DNA of 64,000 nucleotides. Origin: Paenibacillus bovis. Lineage in GTDB: Bacteria > Bacillota > Bacilli > Paenibacillales > Paenibacillaceae. Below the pieces are notes generated by a model. The model did no database searches. It was not told the origin of the DNA and saw only the letters and a list, made by a program, of their open reading frames with translations. Each line of letters opens with the position of its first letter. Within the stretch, counting starts at the first letter, position 1. Below, one piece after another: positions 9,160-17,727 of this stretch. Both the position numbers and the translations under genes were made by a program. The stretch spans positions 2,597,501 through 2,661,500 of the forward strand of contig NZ_CP013023.1 of assembly GCF_001421015.2 (NCBI RefSeq). Direction: 5' to 3'.

Positions 9160-9504
9160 ATGAATATCATTCAGGCGATTACTCAAGATCAACTGCGCAA
9201 GGATATTCCTAATTTCCGTGCTGGTGATACTTTGAAAGTACACGTTAAGGTAATTGAGGGAACCCGCGAACGCGTTCAGTTGTTCGAAGGTGTAGTAATT
9301 AAACGTCAAGGTGGAGGCATCAGTGAGACTTTTACAGTTCGTAAAATTTCTTACGGTGTAGGTGTGGAAAGAACTTTCCCAGTAAACTCTCCTAAAATTG
9401 ATAAACTCGAAGTGGCTCGCCGTGGTAAAGTGCGTCGTGCGAAGCTGTACTATCTTCGTGAACTGCGCGGTAAAGCAGCGAGAATTAAAGAATTGCGCCG
9501 TTAA
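9160..9504 (+). CDS. rplS: 50S ribosomal protein L19
   Basis: This is a 114-residue large-subunit protein located at the 30S-50S interface. Typical L19 segments include [34 protein letters not shown] and the basic C terminus [30 protein letters not shown] site precedes the ATG. It has its own promoter and terminator and so forms a separate unit from trmD and lepB. Confidence 0.98.
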   Translation: MNIIQAITQDQLRKDIPNFRAGDTLKVHVKVIEGTRERVQLFEGVVIKRQGGGISETFTVRKISYGVGVERTFPVNSPKIDKLEVARRGKVRRAKLYYLRELRGKAARIKELRR

Positions 9505-9968
9505 TCCTTACAGAGAATACGGAAGAGAAGGGCTTGGTCATACAAGCCCTTTTCGTTGTTTTTACAGCATATTTACAGCTTGATTATAAGGAAGTTACCA
9601 TTCCGCCAGACCGTCTTGAACAAGCGATTTGCAGAAATGCAGACCTCTTCCATGTTTCAACGATATTGCTTGCGTATTAGGATATTCGTTACTGCATTGG
9701 TAGTTGTACTGTTTTTATTTTGCAGATTGCAGGAAGACGGCAGACGGGATTTTTTGTATCATTTTCAAAGGCTGCCTGGCTAAAATGCAAAAACAGGAGT
9801 AATGCTTGACAAATAGCTTATTTCAAAATTTGGTTTTTGCAAAATTGTGTGTAAAATAGATAGAGGATATCGTATAGGTACTTGGTAACAACATCCGGGA
9901 ATTTTCCTGCTTGTTACCGGATGGTACATATACAAAGCGCCAATTCAACCAGGAAAGAAGGCATATCT
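9505..9968. other. Intergenic region rplS-lepB
   Basis: The 464 bases hold the rplS terminator (9527-9563) and, near the end, a possible weak promoter for lepB: TTGGTT (9830-9835), 16 bases, TAAAAT (9852-9857). A perfect TTGACA at 9806 has no -10 at proper distance. A 75-codon open frame at 9556-9783 has no ribosome site and no protein-like composition, so nothing else is called. Confidence 0.6.
9527..9563 (+). terminator. Rho-independent terminator after rplS
   Basis: The stem AAGGGCTTG/CAAGCCCTT with a six-base loop is followed by a T-rich tract (TTTTCGTTGTTTTT). Confidence 0.9.
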
Positions 9969-10658
9969 ATGGAGCAAGACTCAAAACAAGCCAACAATCA
10001 AGCGGAAGCAGCGTCGTCTGCGGAAGTTCAGGAACCAACTAACGGAGGCAATATCTCCGAGACCACAGCCGTTCCTCCCAAAAAGAAGAGCGAAGCCAAA
10101 GAATGGATCAAAGCGATTGTTGTAGCTTTGCTGCTCGTGATCGTGATCCGCTGGTTCCTGTTTGAGCCTTTTATTGTGGATGGGCCTTCGATGCAGCCTA
10201 ATTTCCATACTGGCGAACGGGTTATTGTAAACAAGATTTTGTATGACGTTCGTGATCCCAAGCCGGGTGAAGTCGTCGTACTCAAAGTTCCGTCCCAGCA
10301 CCGCGACTTTATCAAACGGGTAATCGCTGTTGGTGGAGATACTGTCAAGGTCGAAGGAGATACATTGACAGTAAACGGGAAAGTGATGAGTGAGCCGTAT
10401 ATTCAGGCTGCCATCGATAATGCACATGCCCAGGGAAGCGATTATAATATCAACAACTTCCCGACAGAGCAGCTGCCGGACGGCAAAGTGCCACAGGGCT
10501 ATGTATTTGTAATGGGAGACAACCGCTCTAACAGCCAGGACAGCCGCATGATCGGTTATGTACCGCTGGGAGACATTATTGGACGGGCTGACGTGATCTT
10601 CTGGCCGCTTAGCAATGCGGAATGGATCGATCAGGATGCACCAACTGCACAAAATTAA
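9969..10658 (+). CDS. lepB: Type I signal peptidase (SipS/LepB)
   Basis: This membrane serine protease removes signal peptides from Sec and Tat exported preproteins outside the membrane. The 229-residue protein has a hydrophilic N-terminal tail of about 45 residues, one membrane helix (WIKAIVVALLLVIVIRWFLF), box B FIVDGPSMQPNF with the nucleophile Ser74, and box D RDFIKRVIAVGGD with the general base Lys116. Box E is VMGDNRSNSQDSRMIG. The frame is open from 9882, but AGGAAAGAAGG just before the ATG at 9969 sets the start. Its position between rplS and rbgA is typical of Paenibacillus-like genomes. Confidence 0.96.
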   Translation: MEQDSKQANNQAEAASSAEVQEPTNGGNISETTAVPPKKKSEAKEWIKAIVVALLLVIVIRWFLFEPFIVDGPSMQPNFHTGERVIVNKILYDVRDPKPGEVVVLKVPSQHRDFIKRVIAVGGDTVKVEGDTLTVNGKVMSEPYIQAAIDNAHAQGSDYNINNFPTEQLPDGKVPQGYVFVMGDNRSNSQDSRMIGYVPLGDIIGRADVIFWPLSNAEWIDQDAPTAQN

Positions 10659-10682
10659 TTTACGAAGTTAGGGGGAAAACCT

Positions 10683-11543
10683 GTGACCATTCAATGGTTT
10701 CCCGGACATATGACAAGAGCAAGACGCCAGATCGAGGACAAGCTAAAGCTGATCGATATGGTTATTGAGCTGGTGGATGCGCGTCTGCCGTTATCCAGCC
10801 GCAACCCGATGATTGACGAGATTTTGCAGGGCAAGCCAAGAATGATTATTTTGAATAAAGCAGATCTGGCTGATCCGGCAATCACCTCGTTATGGGTAGA
10901 ATATTTCAAAAAACAAGGTCATGAGGTACTGCCTCTTGATGCAGCCAGCGGTTATGGAATTAAAGAAATTCCTGAACGCTCCAAGCTGCTGCTCAAAGAA
11001 AAGCGGGATAAACGTGCAGCCAAAGGGATGAATCAACGCCCTATGCGCGGATTGATCGTAGGTATTCCAAACGTAGGTAAATCGACGCTGATCAACCGGC
11101 TTGCCGGTAAAAGTATTGCTGCTACCGGTGACCGTCCAGGTGTAACCAAAGGCCAGCAATGGATCAAAATCGGTACGGAGATGGAACTTCTCGATACACC
11201 GGGGATTTTGTGGCCCAAGTTCGAAGACCAGACTGTTGGATATCGTCTTGCCGTAACCGGAGCTATCCGTGAAGAAATCCTCAATGTGGAAGATGTAGCC
11301 TATTACGGGATGAAGTATATTTGCGAATATTACTGGAAAAATATCGCGGAGCGCTTTGAACTGTCGGAAGCACCACAGGATCTGGATAATCCAAATGATA
11401 TCGTCGAAATTATGGAAGAAATCGGCCGTAAACGCGGTTGTCTGATGAGCGGCGGACGTGTCGATCTGGAGAAAGCATCCAAAGTCATCCTGCGTGAATT
11501 CCGTGCCGGCAAAATGGGCCGTATCTCTATGGAGACTCCATAA
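10683..11543 (+). CDS. rbgA: Ribosome biogenesis GTPase RbgA (YlqF)
   Basis: This circularly permuted GTPase is needed for a late step in 50S assembly. The order of motifs shows the permutation: G4 NKADLAD comes first, then G1 [14 protein letters not shown], then G3 DTPGILWP. The N terminus [15 protein letters not shown] and the C-terminal RNA-binding ANTAR-like region are present. 286 residues, usual length. It starts at GTG with AGGGGGA upstream. It lies 20 bases before rnhB and is probably co-transcribed with it. Confidence 0.97.
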   Translation: MTIQWFPGHMTRARRQIEDKLKLIDMVIELVDARLPLSSRNPMIDEILQGKPRMIILNKADLADPAITSLWVEYFKKQGHEVLPLDAASGYGIKEIPERSKLLLKEKRDKRAAKGMNQRPMRGLIVGIPNVGKSTLINRLAGKSIAATGDRPGVTKGQQWIKIGTEMELLDTPGILWPKFEDQTVGYRLAVTGAIREEILNVEDVAYYGMKYICEYYWKNIAERFELSEAPQDLDNPNDIVEIMEEIGRKRGCLMSGGRVDLEKASKVILREFRAGKMGRISMETP

Positions 11544-11562
11544 ATGACTGGAGGATCCTATC

Positions 11563-12183
11563 ATGTCTGAACTGTTGAACTATGAACGTGAATGCTGGTC
11601 AGCAGGCTATGGACATATTGCCGGTGTCGATGAAGTAGGCCGAGGCTGCCTGTTCGGTGATGTTGTAGCTGCTGCTGTTATTATGCCGCAGGAGCTGATC
11701 ATCGAAGGGGTAAATGACTCCAAAAAACTCACTGACAAAAAGAGAGAGCAGCTCTATACGCAGATTATGGAGCAGGCGCTTGCTGTAGGTGTAGGTCATG
11801 TGAGTGCTGCTGTTATTGACGAGATCAATATCCGGCAGGCTGCACGTCTGGCGATGAAGATAGCTTTGGAGCAACTGACGGTAACACCCGATTATATTCT
11901 GGTGGATGCCGAAACGGTAGATATGCCGATTCCCCAGCGGAGTATTATTAAAGGGGATGCGAATAGCCATAGTATTGCAGCTGCTTCCATCATTGCCAAG
12001 GTGACACGCGATCGACTGTGTGCCGGAGAATGGGAAGAACAGTATCCAGGCTATGGAATTGCAGGTCACAAAGGCTATGCGACCAAACTGCATCGGGAAC
12101 GCATTCTGGAGCTTGGAGTAACACCGCTGCATCGCCGCAGCTTTTTGGGCAATTTGCTGCTGGAACAACCAACTCTTTTTTGA
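11563..12183 (+). CDS. rnhB: Ribonuclease HII
   Basis: RNase HII nicks the RNA strand of RNA-DNA hybrids and removes single ribonucleotides from DNA. The first catalytic Asp-Glu lies in GVDEVGRGCLFGDVVAAAV, the next Asp in VDAETV and the last in KGDANSHSIAAASIIAKVTRD. The protein is short (206 residues; B. subtilis RnhB is about 255), lacking the N-terminal extension. The motif after DEVGRG is CLFGD instead of the common PLAGP. A GGAGG site precedes the ATG. Identification is secure despite the variant motif. Confidence 0.95.
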   Translation: MSELLNYERECWSAGYGHIAGVDEVGRGCLFGDVVAAAVIMPQELIIEGVNDSKKLTDKKREQLYTQIMEQALAVGVGHVSAAVIDEINIRQAARLAMKIALEQLTVTPDYILVDAETVDMPIPQRSIIKGDANSHSIAAASIIAKVTRDRLCAGEWEEQYPGYGIAGHKGYATKLHRERILELGVTPLHRRSFLGNLLLEQPTLF

Positions 12184-12270
12184 TTATCCCAAAGCTGCAG
12201 CAGGAAATAGTTGATTTACCGTACTAAATCGGTTACGATTTGCATATACTATCGCAGACACGGTTAGGGA

Positions 12271-12306
12271 AGAACCCGAATCTTTTACAGAGATCGGGTT
12301 CTTTTT
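12271..12306 (+). terminator. Rho-independent terminator after rnhB
   Basis: The stem AGAACCCGA/TCGGGTTCT is followed by TTTTTG. It separates rbgA-rnhB from ylqG. Confidence 0.88.
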
Positions 12307-12454
12307 GTATATATCTTTATATGGCATAATGGCTTATCAGAATAAGGAATTGAACCGATAAATATAAAAAGAAGATAGATCCGGAGCGAATATACATAGC
12401 ACCAGCGGATAATCTTCGTTCTTAAATTTAAAAATACAGACAGGAGGCCAGATA

Positions 12455-14545
12455 ATGAATATCGGATCACTATTCCGTGGGATGATGGGTGATGTCAAGC
12501 CCGGGGAAGCCAAACAAATGGAATTAAAAGAAGGTCAGGTGGTCCGCGGAGTAGTCAGCAGTGTGTCGGATGATGGTCAGGAAGCTGTTATCCAGATTCA
12601 GGGTGTCAAAGTACGTGCCAAACTGGAGACACCGCTTCAACAGGGAGAAACGACCATGCTGCAGGTTCAGCCTCCGGGCAAAGATGGCATGCCTGTTCTC
12701 AAGCCGGTAGCCGGCAACCAGAATACGCCACTGCCTGCCGCTTCTATGGGCGAATTGCTGGAATCGTTCAGTCTTCCGGATACCAAGGATAATCGGGCGA
12801 TGATTACTCAGATGCGTGCTTCCGGCATACCTTTGACAGCCGATAACGTAAAAAATATACAGACTTCACTCGCGCAAAAACCGGATTCGGTGCCGGTAGG
12901 AGAATGGGTAAAAGCCGCAGCAGTAGCTGTCCAAAAAGGATTGCCGGTTACCGGTCAGAGCGTTGCAGGACTGCATCAGGCCCTTTTTGGTCCTCCCTTG
13001 CATGAAACACTCGGTAATATGCTGCAATCTATAGAAAGCCAGCTCAAGGCAGGTGTTTCTCCGCAGACTTCCCCAGGAAGTGGAGCAACGGCCCATCCGG
13101 CAGCCAACCCGAACACTGCCACTTCTGCGTCTGCTCCTTCGTCTGCCATGTCTGATACTCCAGTTTCTGCCAATGCCAATGTATCAACATCTGCTGCGAC
13201 GGCGGGCCAGACTTTGAATACACCAGCCAATGCAGGGAATACAACTACCGTACTGCTGAATAAGATTCAAAATGTACTGCAGCAGATCAATAGTCTGGTT
13301 CCGCAGAACGTAGAGCAGGATATTCCTTTGCAAAATAACGTTGCCACTGCGCAGACTGCTCCAGTAGCGCAAGAAGCGGATACAGTCGCTCAACCAGCTA
13401 TGTCTAATCAGAACAAATCAGAGCCAGCAGCGCCTGGCGCAGGCAGTTCTGTACCTTCGCAATCAACTGCAGCACAGCCTAAGCCGACCTCTGCTCCATG
13501 GGTAGGACAAGTTCTGAAACTACTCGGAGCAGAATATGAACAGCAGACAGTACGGGCAGCACTTACTTTAACAGCGGCATCTGCTGGCGCAGCTACAGAA
13601 GCTCAGGGAGGGACAGCAGCATCTTCCGGTATGCCTGCTAATACTACTGCACCGCAACCAGGTGTCGACCCTCGCCAATCCATGCCTGTTAGTACAGGAG
13701 CACCTATTCCATCAGGGACTGCGAGCAGTGCAGCAGCTTCACTGTCGTCCGGCAATACGCCTGTTAATAATCAATCGCCGATTCCAGCAGTTCCGGACTT
13801 GCCCGATGCTCCAACGGCACCACAACCACCAGCTATAAATAGTCCTTCTGCAGCATCCATTCCAACTTCTACACAGCATCCTGGTCCTCTGCATGTACAG
13901 GATCGTACACTATTGACTGGTGATATTACTCAACCGGATGCTTCGCAGATTGCGCAGCCTGCTATCCAGTCTGCTGAAGATACACTTGCCAAGGCACAGG
14001 ACACACTTAAAGGTCTGCTGCTTCAACTCACAGCGGCAGATGATGTACCTCCTGCTCTCAAAGATGCCGCTCAGCAGATGGTTCAGCAACTTACCGGTCA
14101 GCAGCTGCTGCTTAACACAGACCGCACCGCTCCTTTTGCCCAGGTGACCATGTTTGTGCCTTTTAACGGACCCGACGGACAGGAAACGGCTTCGGTGCAG
14201 ATTCAATCTCGCAGAGGAGCCAAGGGTGAGCTGGATGCTTCCAATTGTCGTCTATGGTTTGATCTGGATATGAAAATGCTGGGACCTACACTGCTGGATG
14301 TCCATGTAGTGGACAAGATCGTCACGCTCAAAGTGCATAATGATCTGGAGCAGTTGGCTCCATTAATAGAAAGCAAAAAACAGGAAGTCGCTGATGCGAT
14401 TGGTTCACTTGGATATCAGCTGCTGTCTCTGCAGTTTGCAGGGCTTCCTGTTCGTTCGGCTGGAGACGATACGGGTATGAACAGTTCAGGACTGCTGGAT
14501 CAGTATGCGCCTCCCGAATATAAAGGGGTGGATATGAAAATATGA
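12455..14545 (+). CDS. ylqG: YlqG-like protein with FliK-type C-terminal domain
   Basis: The 696-residue protein has three parts. An N-terminal domain (about 1-180) carries a small beta-barrel-like segment, LKEGQVVRGVVSSVSDDGQE. A very long Ala/Pro/Thr/Ser/Gln-rich linker follows (about 185-510). The C-terminal domain (about 550-680) contains LWFDLDMKMLGPTLLDVHV and a helical end, resembling the hook-length control domain of FliK. Its stop overlaps the next ATG (ATGA), coupling it to ylqH, which resembles the cleaved cytoplasmic domain of FlhB. In flagella FliK and FlhB act together in the export specificity switch, so a role beside that switch is inferred. B. subtilis has an equivalent ylqG-ylqH pair of unknown function. 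No signal peptide is seen. Confidence 0.8.
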   Translation: MNIGSLFRGMMGDVKPGEAKQMELKEGQVVRGVVSSVSDDGQEAVIQIQGVKVRAKLETPLQQGETTMLQVQPPGKDGMPVLKPVAGNQNTPLPAASMGELLESFSLPDTKDNRAMITQMRASGIPLTADNVKNIQTSLAQKPDSVPVGEWVKAAAVAVQKGLPVTGQSVAGLHQALFGPPLHETLGNMLQSIESQLKAGVSPQTSPGSGATAHPAANPNTATSASAPSSAMSDTPVSANANVSTSAATAGQTLNTPANAGNTTTVLLNKIQNVLQQINSLVPQNVEQDIPLQNNVATAQTAPVAQEADTVAQPAMSNQNKSEPAAPGAGSSVPSQSTAAQPKPTSAPWVGQVLKLLGAEYEQQTVRAALTLTAASAGAATEAQGGTAASSGMPANTTAPQPGVDPRQSMPVSTGAPIPSGTASSAAASLSSGNTPVNNQSPIPAVPDLPDAPTAPQPPAINSPSAASIPTSTQHPGPLHVQDRTLLTGDITQPDASQIAQPAIQSAEDTLAKAQDTLKGLLLQLTAADDVPPALKDAAQQMVQQLTGQQLLLNTDRTAPFAQVTMFVPFNGPDGQETASVQIQSRRGAKGELDASNCRLWFDLDMKMLGPTLLDVHVVDKIVTLKVHNDLEQLAPLIESKKQEVADAIGSLGYQLLSLQFAGLPVRSAGDDTGMNSSGLLDQYAPPEYKGVDMKI

Positions 14546-14844
14546 ATAAGCCCAAAGACAATTCGTTTATAGGCAAGCGTGCTGTTGCCCTAAAGTATGA
14601 TCCTTCCCAGAGTGAAGCGCCTATCGTTGTGGCCAAAGGACGCGGACGAGTCGCTGAGACCATTCTAGAAAAAGCTCAGGAAGCCGGTGTAGACATTCAG
14701 GAAGATGCAGCACTGGTTGAAGTATTATCCAAGCTGGATCTGGATCAGCAGATTCCTGGGGAGCTGTATGATCTGGTCGCCGAGATTCTGACTTTTATTT
14801 ATCGGGCCGACAAGAATTTTACTTCGGGTCTGGATATTTGGTGA
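14542..14844 (+). CDS. ylqH: Stand-alone FlhB cytoplasmic-domain homologue (YlqH)
   Basis: This 100-residue protein aligns with the C-terminal cytoplasmic domain of FlhB encoded at 48932-50020. AVALKYDPSQSEAPIVVAKG here matches AVALKYDNSQMAAPQVIAKG there, and the C-terminal helix DLVAEILTFIYRADK matches QAVAEVLAYVYKVRG. The membrane part is missing, and the FlhB autocleavage motif NPTH is replaced by residues IGKR, so it cannot self-cleave and looks like a ready-made FlhB-CC. Related free FlhB tails are known in other bacteria; in Helicobacter pylori one can stand in for the FlhB C-terminus. It overlaps ylqG by four bases. Confidence 0.88.
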   Translation: MNKPKDNSFIGKRAVALKYDPSQSEAPIVVAKGRGRVAETILEKAQEAGVDIQEDAALVEVLSKLDLDQQIPGELYDLVAEILTFIYRADKNFTSGLDIW

Positions 14845-14849
14845 GAGCT

Positions 14850-15290
14850 ATGAATAAATGGGATGTATCGGATACGGCTCCAAACATAGCTGCAGCTTGT
14901 ACGGCTCGTGATGAGCAGCAGGAAGAACGACAGGATAATAGGAAGCTCAAAGGTAGGATTGCAGAAGATACGGCTGCTTATTATCTGGATCAGCAGGGAT
15001 ACGAGATTCTGACCAGAAATTGGCGCTGTCGCAGTGGTGAATTGGATATTATTGCTGCTGTAAATGGTGTGATTGTTATTGTGGAGGTACGTAGCCGAAG
15101 TGGCATAACACATGGTACTGCAGCGGAATCGGTCGACTGGCGCAAGCAGCGTCAGGTACGCGAGACAGCCGAAGTATATGCACATTGTATGAATCAACAC
15201 CATCAACGATTTCGCTATGACGTGATCAGTATCCAGATGAATTCGGCTTATCAGGTAACCGAACTGGAACATATTATAGAAGCTTTTTAA
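14850..15290 (+). CDS. yraN: YraN/UPF0102 family nuclease-like protein
   Basis: The 146-residue protein belongs to the UPF0102 family with a restriction-endonuclease-like fold. The core has GRIAEDTAAYYLDQQGYEIL, the RNWRCRSGELDIIAA segment and IVIVEVRSRSG; the Glu...Asp...Glu-Val-Arg residues form the presumed metal site. Its role is not established; a part in recombination or Holliday-junction handling has been suggested. A TTG at 14838 and a GTG at 14841 are alternative starts, but GGTGAG five bases before the ATG at 14850 favours that start. It follows ylqH with a few bases' spacing and precedes comM, a common yraN-comM pairing. Confidence 0.9.
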   Translation: MNKWDVSDTAPNIAAACTARDEQQEERQDNRKLKGRIAEDTAAYYLDQQGYEILTRNWRCRSGELDIIAAVNGVIVIVEVRSRSGITHGTAAESVDWRKQRQVRETAEVYAHCMNQHHQRFRYDVISIQMNSAYQVTELEHIIEAF

Positions 15291-15380
15291 TAAAGCCAGG
15301 TGAATATTGTACTCACCAAATTTGGCATGCAGATACAGATAGACAATGAAATAGAGACAAAAAGAGAGATACAGATAGAA

Positions 15381-15411
15381 CAGCCTATTAGATCATACAG
15401 TGATCGGGCTG
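15381..15411 (+). repeat. Two-step inverted repeat between yraN and comM
   Basis: Nested perfect dyads CAGCC/GGCTG (outer) and GATCA/TGATC (inner, five-base loop) could form a hairpin after yraN. There is no T-run, so it is a weak terminator at best. Confidence 0.4.
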
Positions 15412-15460
15412 GAATCATCATAAATTAAAAATTATAAATTTTGAATACAAAATGTGGAAG

Positions 15461-15521
15461 CACCCGTTTGTAATACATTTCTGCACATTGACAGAGAAAC
15501 GTATACAGAAAGGGTGTTTTT
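15461..15521 (+). promoter_or_regulatory. Long hairpin enclosing the comM ribosome site
   Basis: CACCC (15461-15465) with GTTTGTAATAC can pair imperfectly with GTATACAGAAA and GGGTG (15512-15516). GGGTG is part of the comM Shine-Dalgarno sequence, and TTTTTG follows it just before the ATG. It could act as a terminator of the yraN unit or mask comM translation. The pairing was judged by eye only. Confidence 0.35.
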
Positions 15522-15524
15522 GTT

Positions 15525-17267
15525 ATGTATGGCAAATTGTTCAGTGCCTGTCTTCAAGGTATTCATGGTGTAAGAGTAGAAGTGGAGACAGACCTCTCCA
15601 ATGGTCTGCCTATGGTATCCATTATTGGTCTGCCGGATTCAGCGATTAGGGAATCGGTCGAGCGGGTGAGGTCAGCGATCAAGAATTGCGGGTTTATTTT
15701 TCCTTCCCAGCGGGTTACTATCAATCTGGCTCCTGCTGATCTGAGAAAGGAAGGATCGGCTTTTGACCTGGCAATTGCGATGGGAATACTGGCTACCAGT
15801 GATCAGATTATTTTCCCGGATCAGGAGAATATGCTGCTTATCGGCGAGCTCGCTCTGGATGGTGCGCTTCGTCCTGTACCTGGCGTCCTGTCCATGGTGG
15901 ACGCTGCCAAGCAGCATGGGTTGACCTCGGTGATTCTGCCCGCAGATAACGCTATGGAAGCCTCGCTTGTAGAGGGGATACGTGTATATGGGGTCAGACA
16001 TATGAATGAGCTGTTTAGTGAGCTGAATCATCAGCCTGCAGACAAGCCGGATACACAGACAGGTATAGAAACTTTTAAAATGGGCGTACCGGGACAGCCC
16101 CCTATACTGGTCAAAAAGGTACAACACCAAACTACCGAAGTTACGCAATCAAAGACCAATTCAGATCCATGTTCTCCAGAGCAATCTTTTACAATCAAAA
16201 AATCCGATCCGCGCAAGCTGGTTGATCTGGAGCCTCTATTACGGAGTCGCTCTCATATTCAGCAGCATCGCCAATCGGTAACACCGACATATGAAGACTA
16301 TGCCGATGTATTTGGTCAGCAGCATGTCAAACGGGCGCTTATGATTGCTGCTTCGGGGATGCATAATATTCTGCTGCTTGGTCCTCCCGGTACAGGCAAG
16401 ACGATGCTGATCAAGCGTCTGCCTACTATTTTGCCTACACTAACCGAAGAGGAAGCTCTTGAAGTCACCAAAATATTAAGCGTGGCTGGCAAATTTAAAG
16501 ATAGTACAGCTGGTCTGATTACTAGCCGTCCTTTTCGGTCACCGCATCATAGTATTACTGTTGCTGGCTTGATAGGCGGCAGCAGTATTCCCAAACCTGG
16601 TGAAGTGAGTCTGGCTCATCAGGGCATATTGTTTCTTGATGAACTGCCTGAATTTCCAAGAGCGGTGCTTGAAGTACTGCGACAGCCGCTGGAAGACCAC
16701 GAAGTACAAATCAGCCGCGCCAGAGCCGTGTTTACTTTCCCGGCGAATTTCCTACTCGCTGGTTCGATGAATCCATGTCCATGCGGATATCTGGGGAGTC
16801 ATCATCCAGTACATCAATGTACATGCAGCGATGCCCAGATTGCCCGCTATCGCGCCAAAATATCCGGGCCGTTGCTGGACCGGATCGATCTGCAGATTGA
16901 AGTTCCGCGTCCAAGCGAGCGTGATTGGCAGCAGTCCGAAGGATTTCAGCCGGATGGATATGATTCGGCTAGCATGAGAGAGATTGTACATCGCACCCAC
17001 GAACGTCAGCTCAAACGGTATTCCGGTCTTGGTATTCGGTGGAATAGCCAGCTGTCCGGTCGCTGGTTGCGAGAGCATACGCATCTGGCAGCAGATGCGA
17101 ACCTGCTGCTGGAAGCAGCTTTTGAACAGCTGGGAATGAGTATGCGTGCGAGAGATCGTGTACTCAAGCTGGCTCGCACGATTGCTGATCTGGAGGAGAA
17201 AGAACAGATCGAAGCCGTACATATTGCCGAAGCAATACAGTACCGCCAGCTGGATCGCAAAAAGTAG
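15525..17267 (+). CDS. comM: YifB/ComM family AAA+ ATPase (Mg-chelatase-like)
   Basis: This is a 580-residue member of the family of ComM, a helicase that speeds branch migration during natural transformation in Gram-negative species. The N-terminal Lon-protease-like fold contains GLPDSAIRESVERVRSAI. Walker A is LLGPPGTGKTMLIKRLP, Walker B is LFLDELPEFPRAVLEVLRQP, and the sensor region has NPCPCGYLGS with paired Cys residues. Roughly residues 175-245 form a variable hydrophilic insertion. Its ATG follows AAAGGGTG. It lies upstream of yraN's partner genes and a few kb from dprA, another transformation gene. Confidence 0.93.
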   Translation: MYGKLFSACLQGIHGVRVEVETDLSNGLPMVSIIGLPDSAIRESVERVRSAIKNCGFIFPSQRVTINLAPADLRKEGSAFDLAIAMGILATSDQIIFPDQENMLLIGELALDGALRPVPGVLSMVDAAKQHGLTSVILPADNAMEASLVEGIRVYGVRHMNELFSELNHQPADKPDTQTGIETFKMGVPGQPPILVKKVQHQTTEVTQSKTNSDPCSPEQSFTIKKSDPRKLVDLEPLLRSRSHIQQHRQSVTPTYEDYADVFGQQHVKRALMIAASGMHNILLLGPPGTGKTMLIKRLPTILPTLTEEEALEVTKILSVAGKFKDSTAGLITSRPFRSPHHSITVAGLIGGSSIPKPGEVSLAHQGILFLDELPEFPRAVLEVLRQPLEDHEVQISRARAVFTFPANFLLAGSMNPCPCGYLGSHHPVHQCTCSDAQIARYRAKISGPLLDRIDLQIEVPRPSERDWQQSEGFQPDGYDSASMREIVHRTHERQLKRYSGLGIRWNSQLSGRWLREHTHLAADANLLLEAAFEQLGMSMRARDRVLKLARTIADLEEKEQIEAVHIAEAIQYRQLDRKK

Positions 17268-17288
17268 AATCTTTGCTGCGTATTGTTG

Positions 17289-17663
17289 TTATTCCAGTAT
17301 ATGCTGTTCCAAAAATTCCAGGAAATCTCCCTGCATCGAACCAAGCGGAAGAATAACCTTAGTAATTAAAAATCTCCAGTGCTGTCCACCCGCGTCAAAT
17401 GACCATACCGAAGCAAGTGAGGGCCCGGAACGGTATTTCTGATTTAGCAGATCCGTTGTAGCAAATTCAAAGACAGCAGCAACTTTTGAAGTGAATAATG
17501 TAAGAAAAATAATAACAAATTTATCCTGGTTGAGAAGCAAAACAGCCTGATTGGTTACAGAAGCAAGACTTTGGGACTTGGCATAGCATATACGCATATC
17601 CGGTTGCAGATATGCTTCGGCGGATCTGGTCACCATTTTTTTGGTAATAAAAAGCATCATCAA
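17289..17663 (-). CDS. Hypothetical protein, reverse strand
   Basis: This 124-residue protein is convergent with comM (21 bases apart) and divergent from the molybdoprotein gene at 17728. A GAAAGGG site sits eight bases before its ATG. The sequence alternates hydrophobic strands and short polar turns and ends in a helix (GDFLEFLEQHILE), a pattern that could fit a PH-like domain, but I do not recognise a family. There is no signal peptide. It is accepted because it fills an otherwise empty 460-base stretch and has a good ribosome site. Confidence 0.55.
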   Translation of the reverse strand: MMMLFITKKMVTRSAEAYLQPDMRICYAKSQSLASVTNQAVLLLNQDKFVIIFLTLFTSKVAAVFEFATTDLLNQKYRSGPSLASVWSFDAGGQHWRFLITKVILPLGSMQGDFLEFLEQHILE

Positions 17664-17727
17664 AACCCTTTCTATTTGGTTATCGAATGTTTAATATAAA
17701 ACATACTAGAAGAAAGGAGACAGTTCA

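Noticed and set aside
9556..9783. Forward 75-codon frame between rplS and lepB
   Set aside because: Begins inside the rplS terminator tail, no ribosome site, and Phe/Arg-rich unlike a real protein.
9806..9811. Perfect TTGACA upstream of lepB
   Set aside because: No -10 box at 16-18 bases; the only TAAAAT is 40 bases away.
15488..15493. TTGACA before comM
   Set aside because: The expected -10 position falls on the Shine-Dalgarno AGGGTG, so it cannot be a normal promoter.
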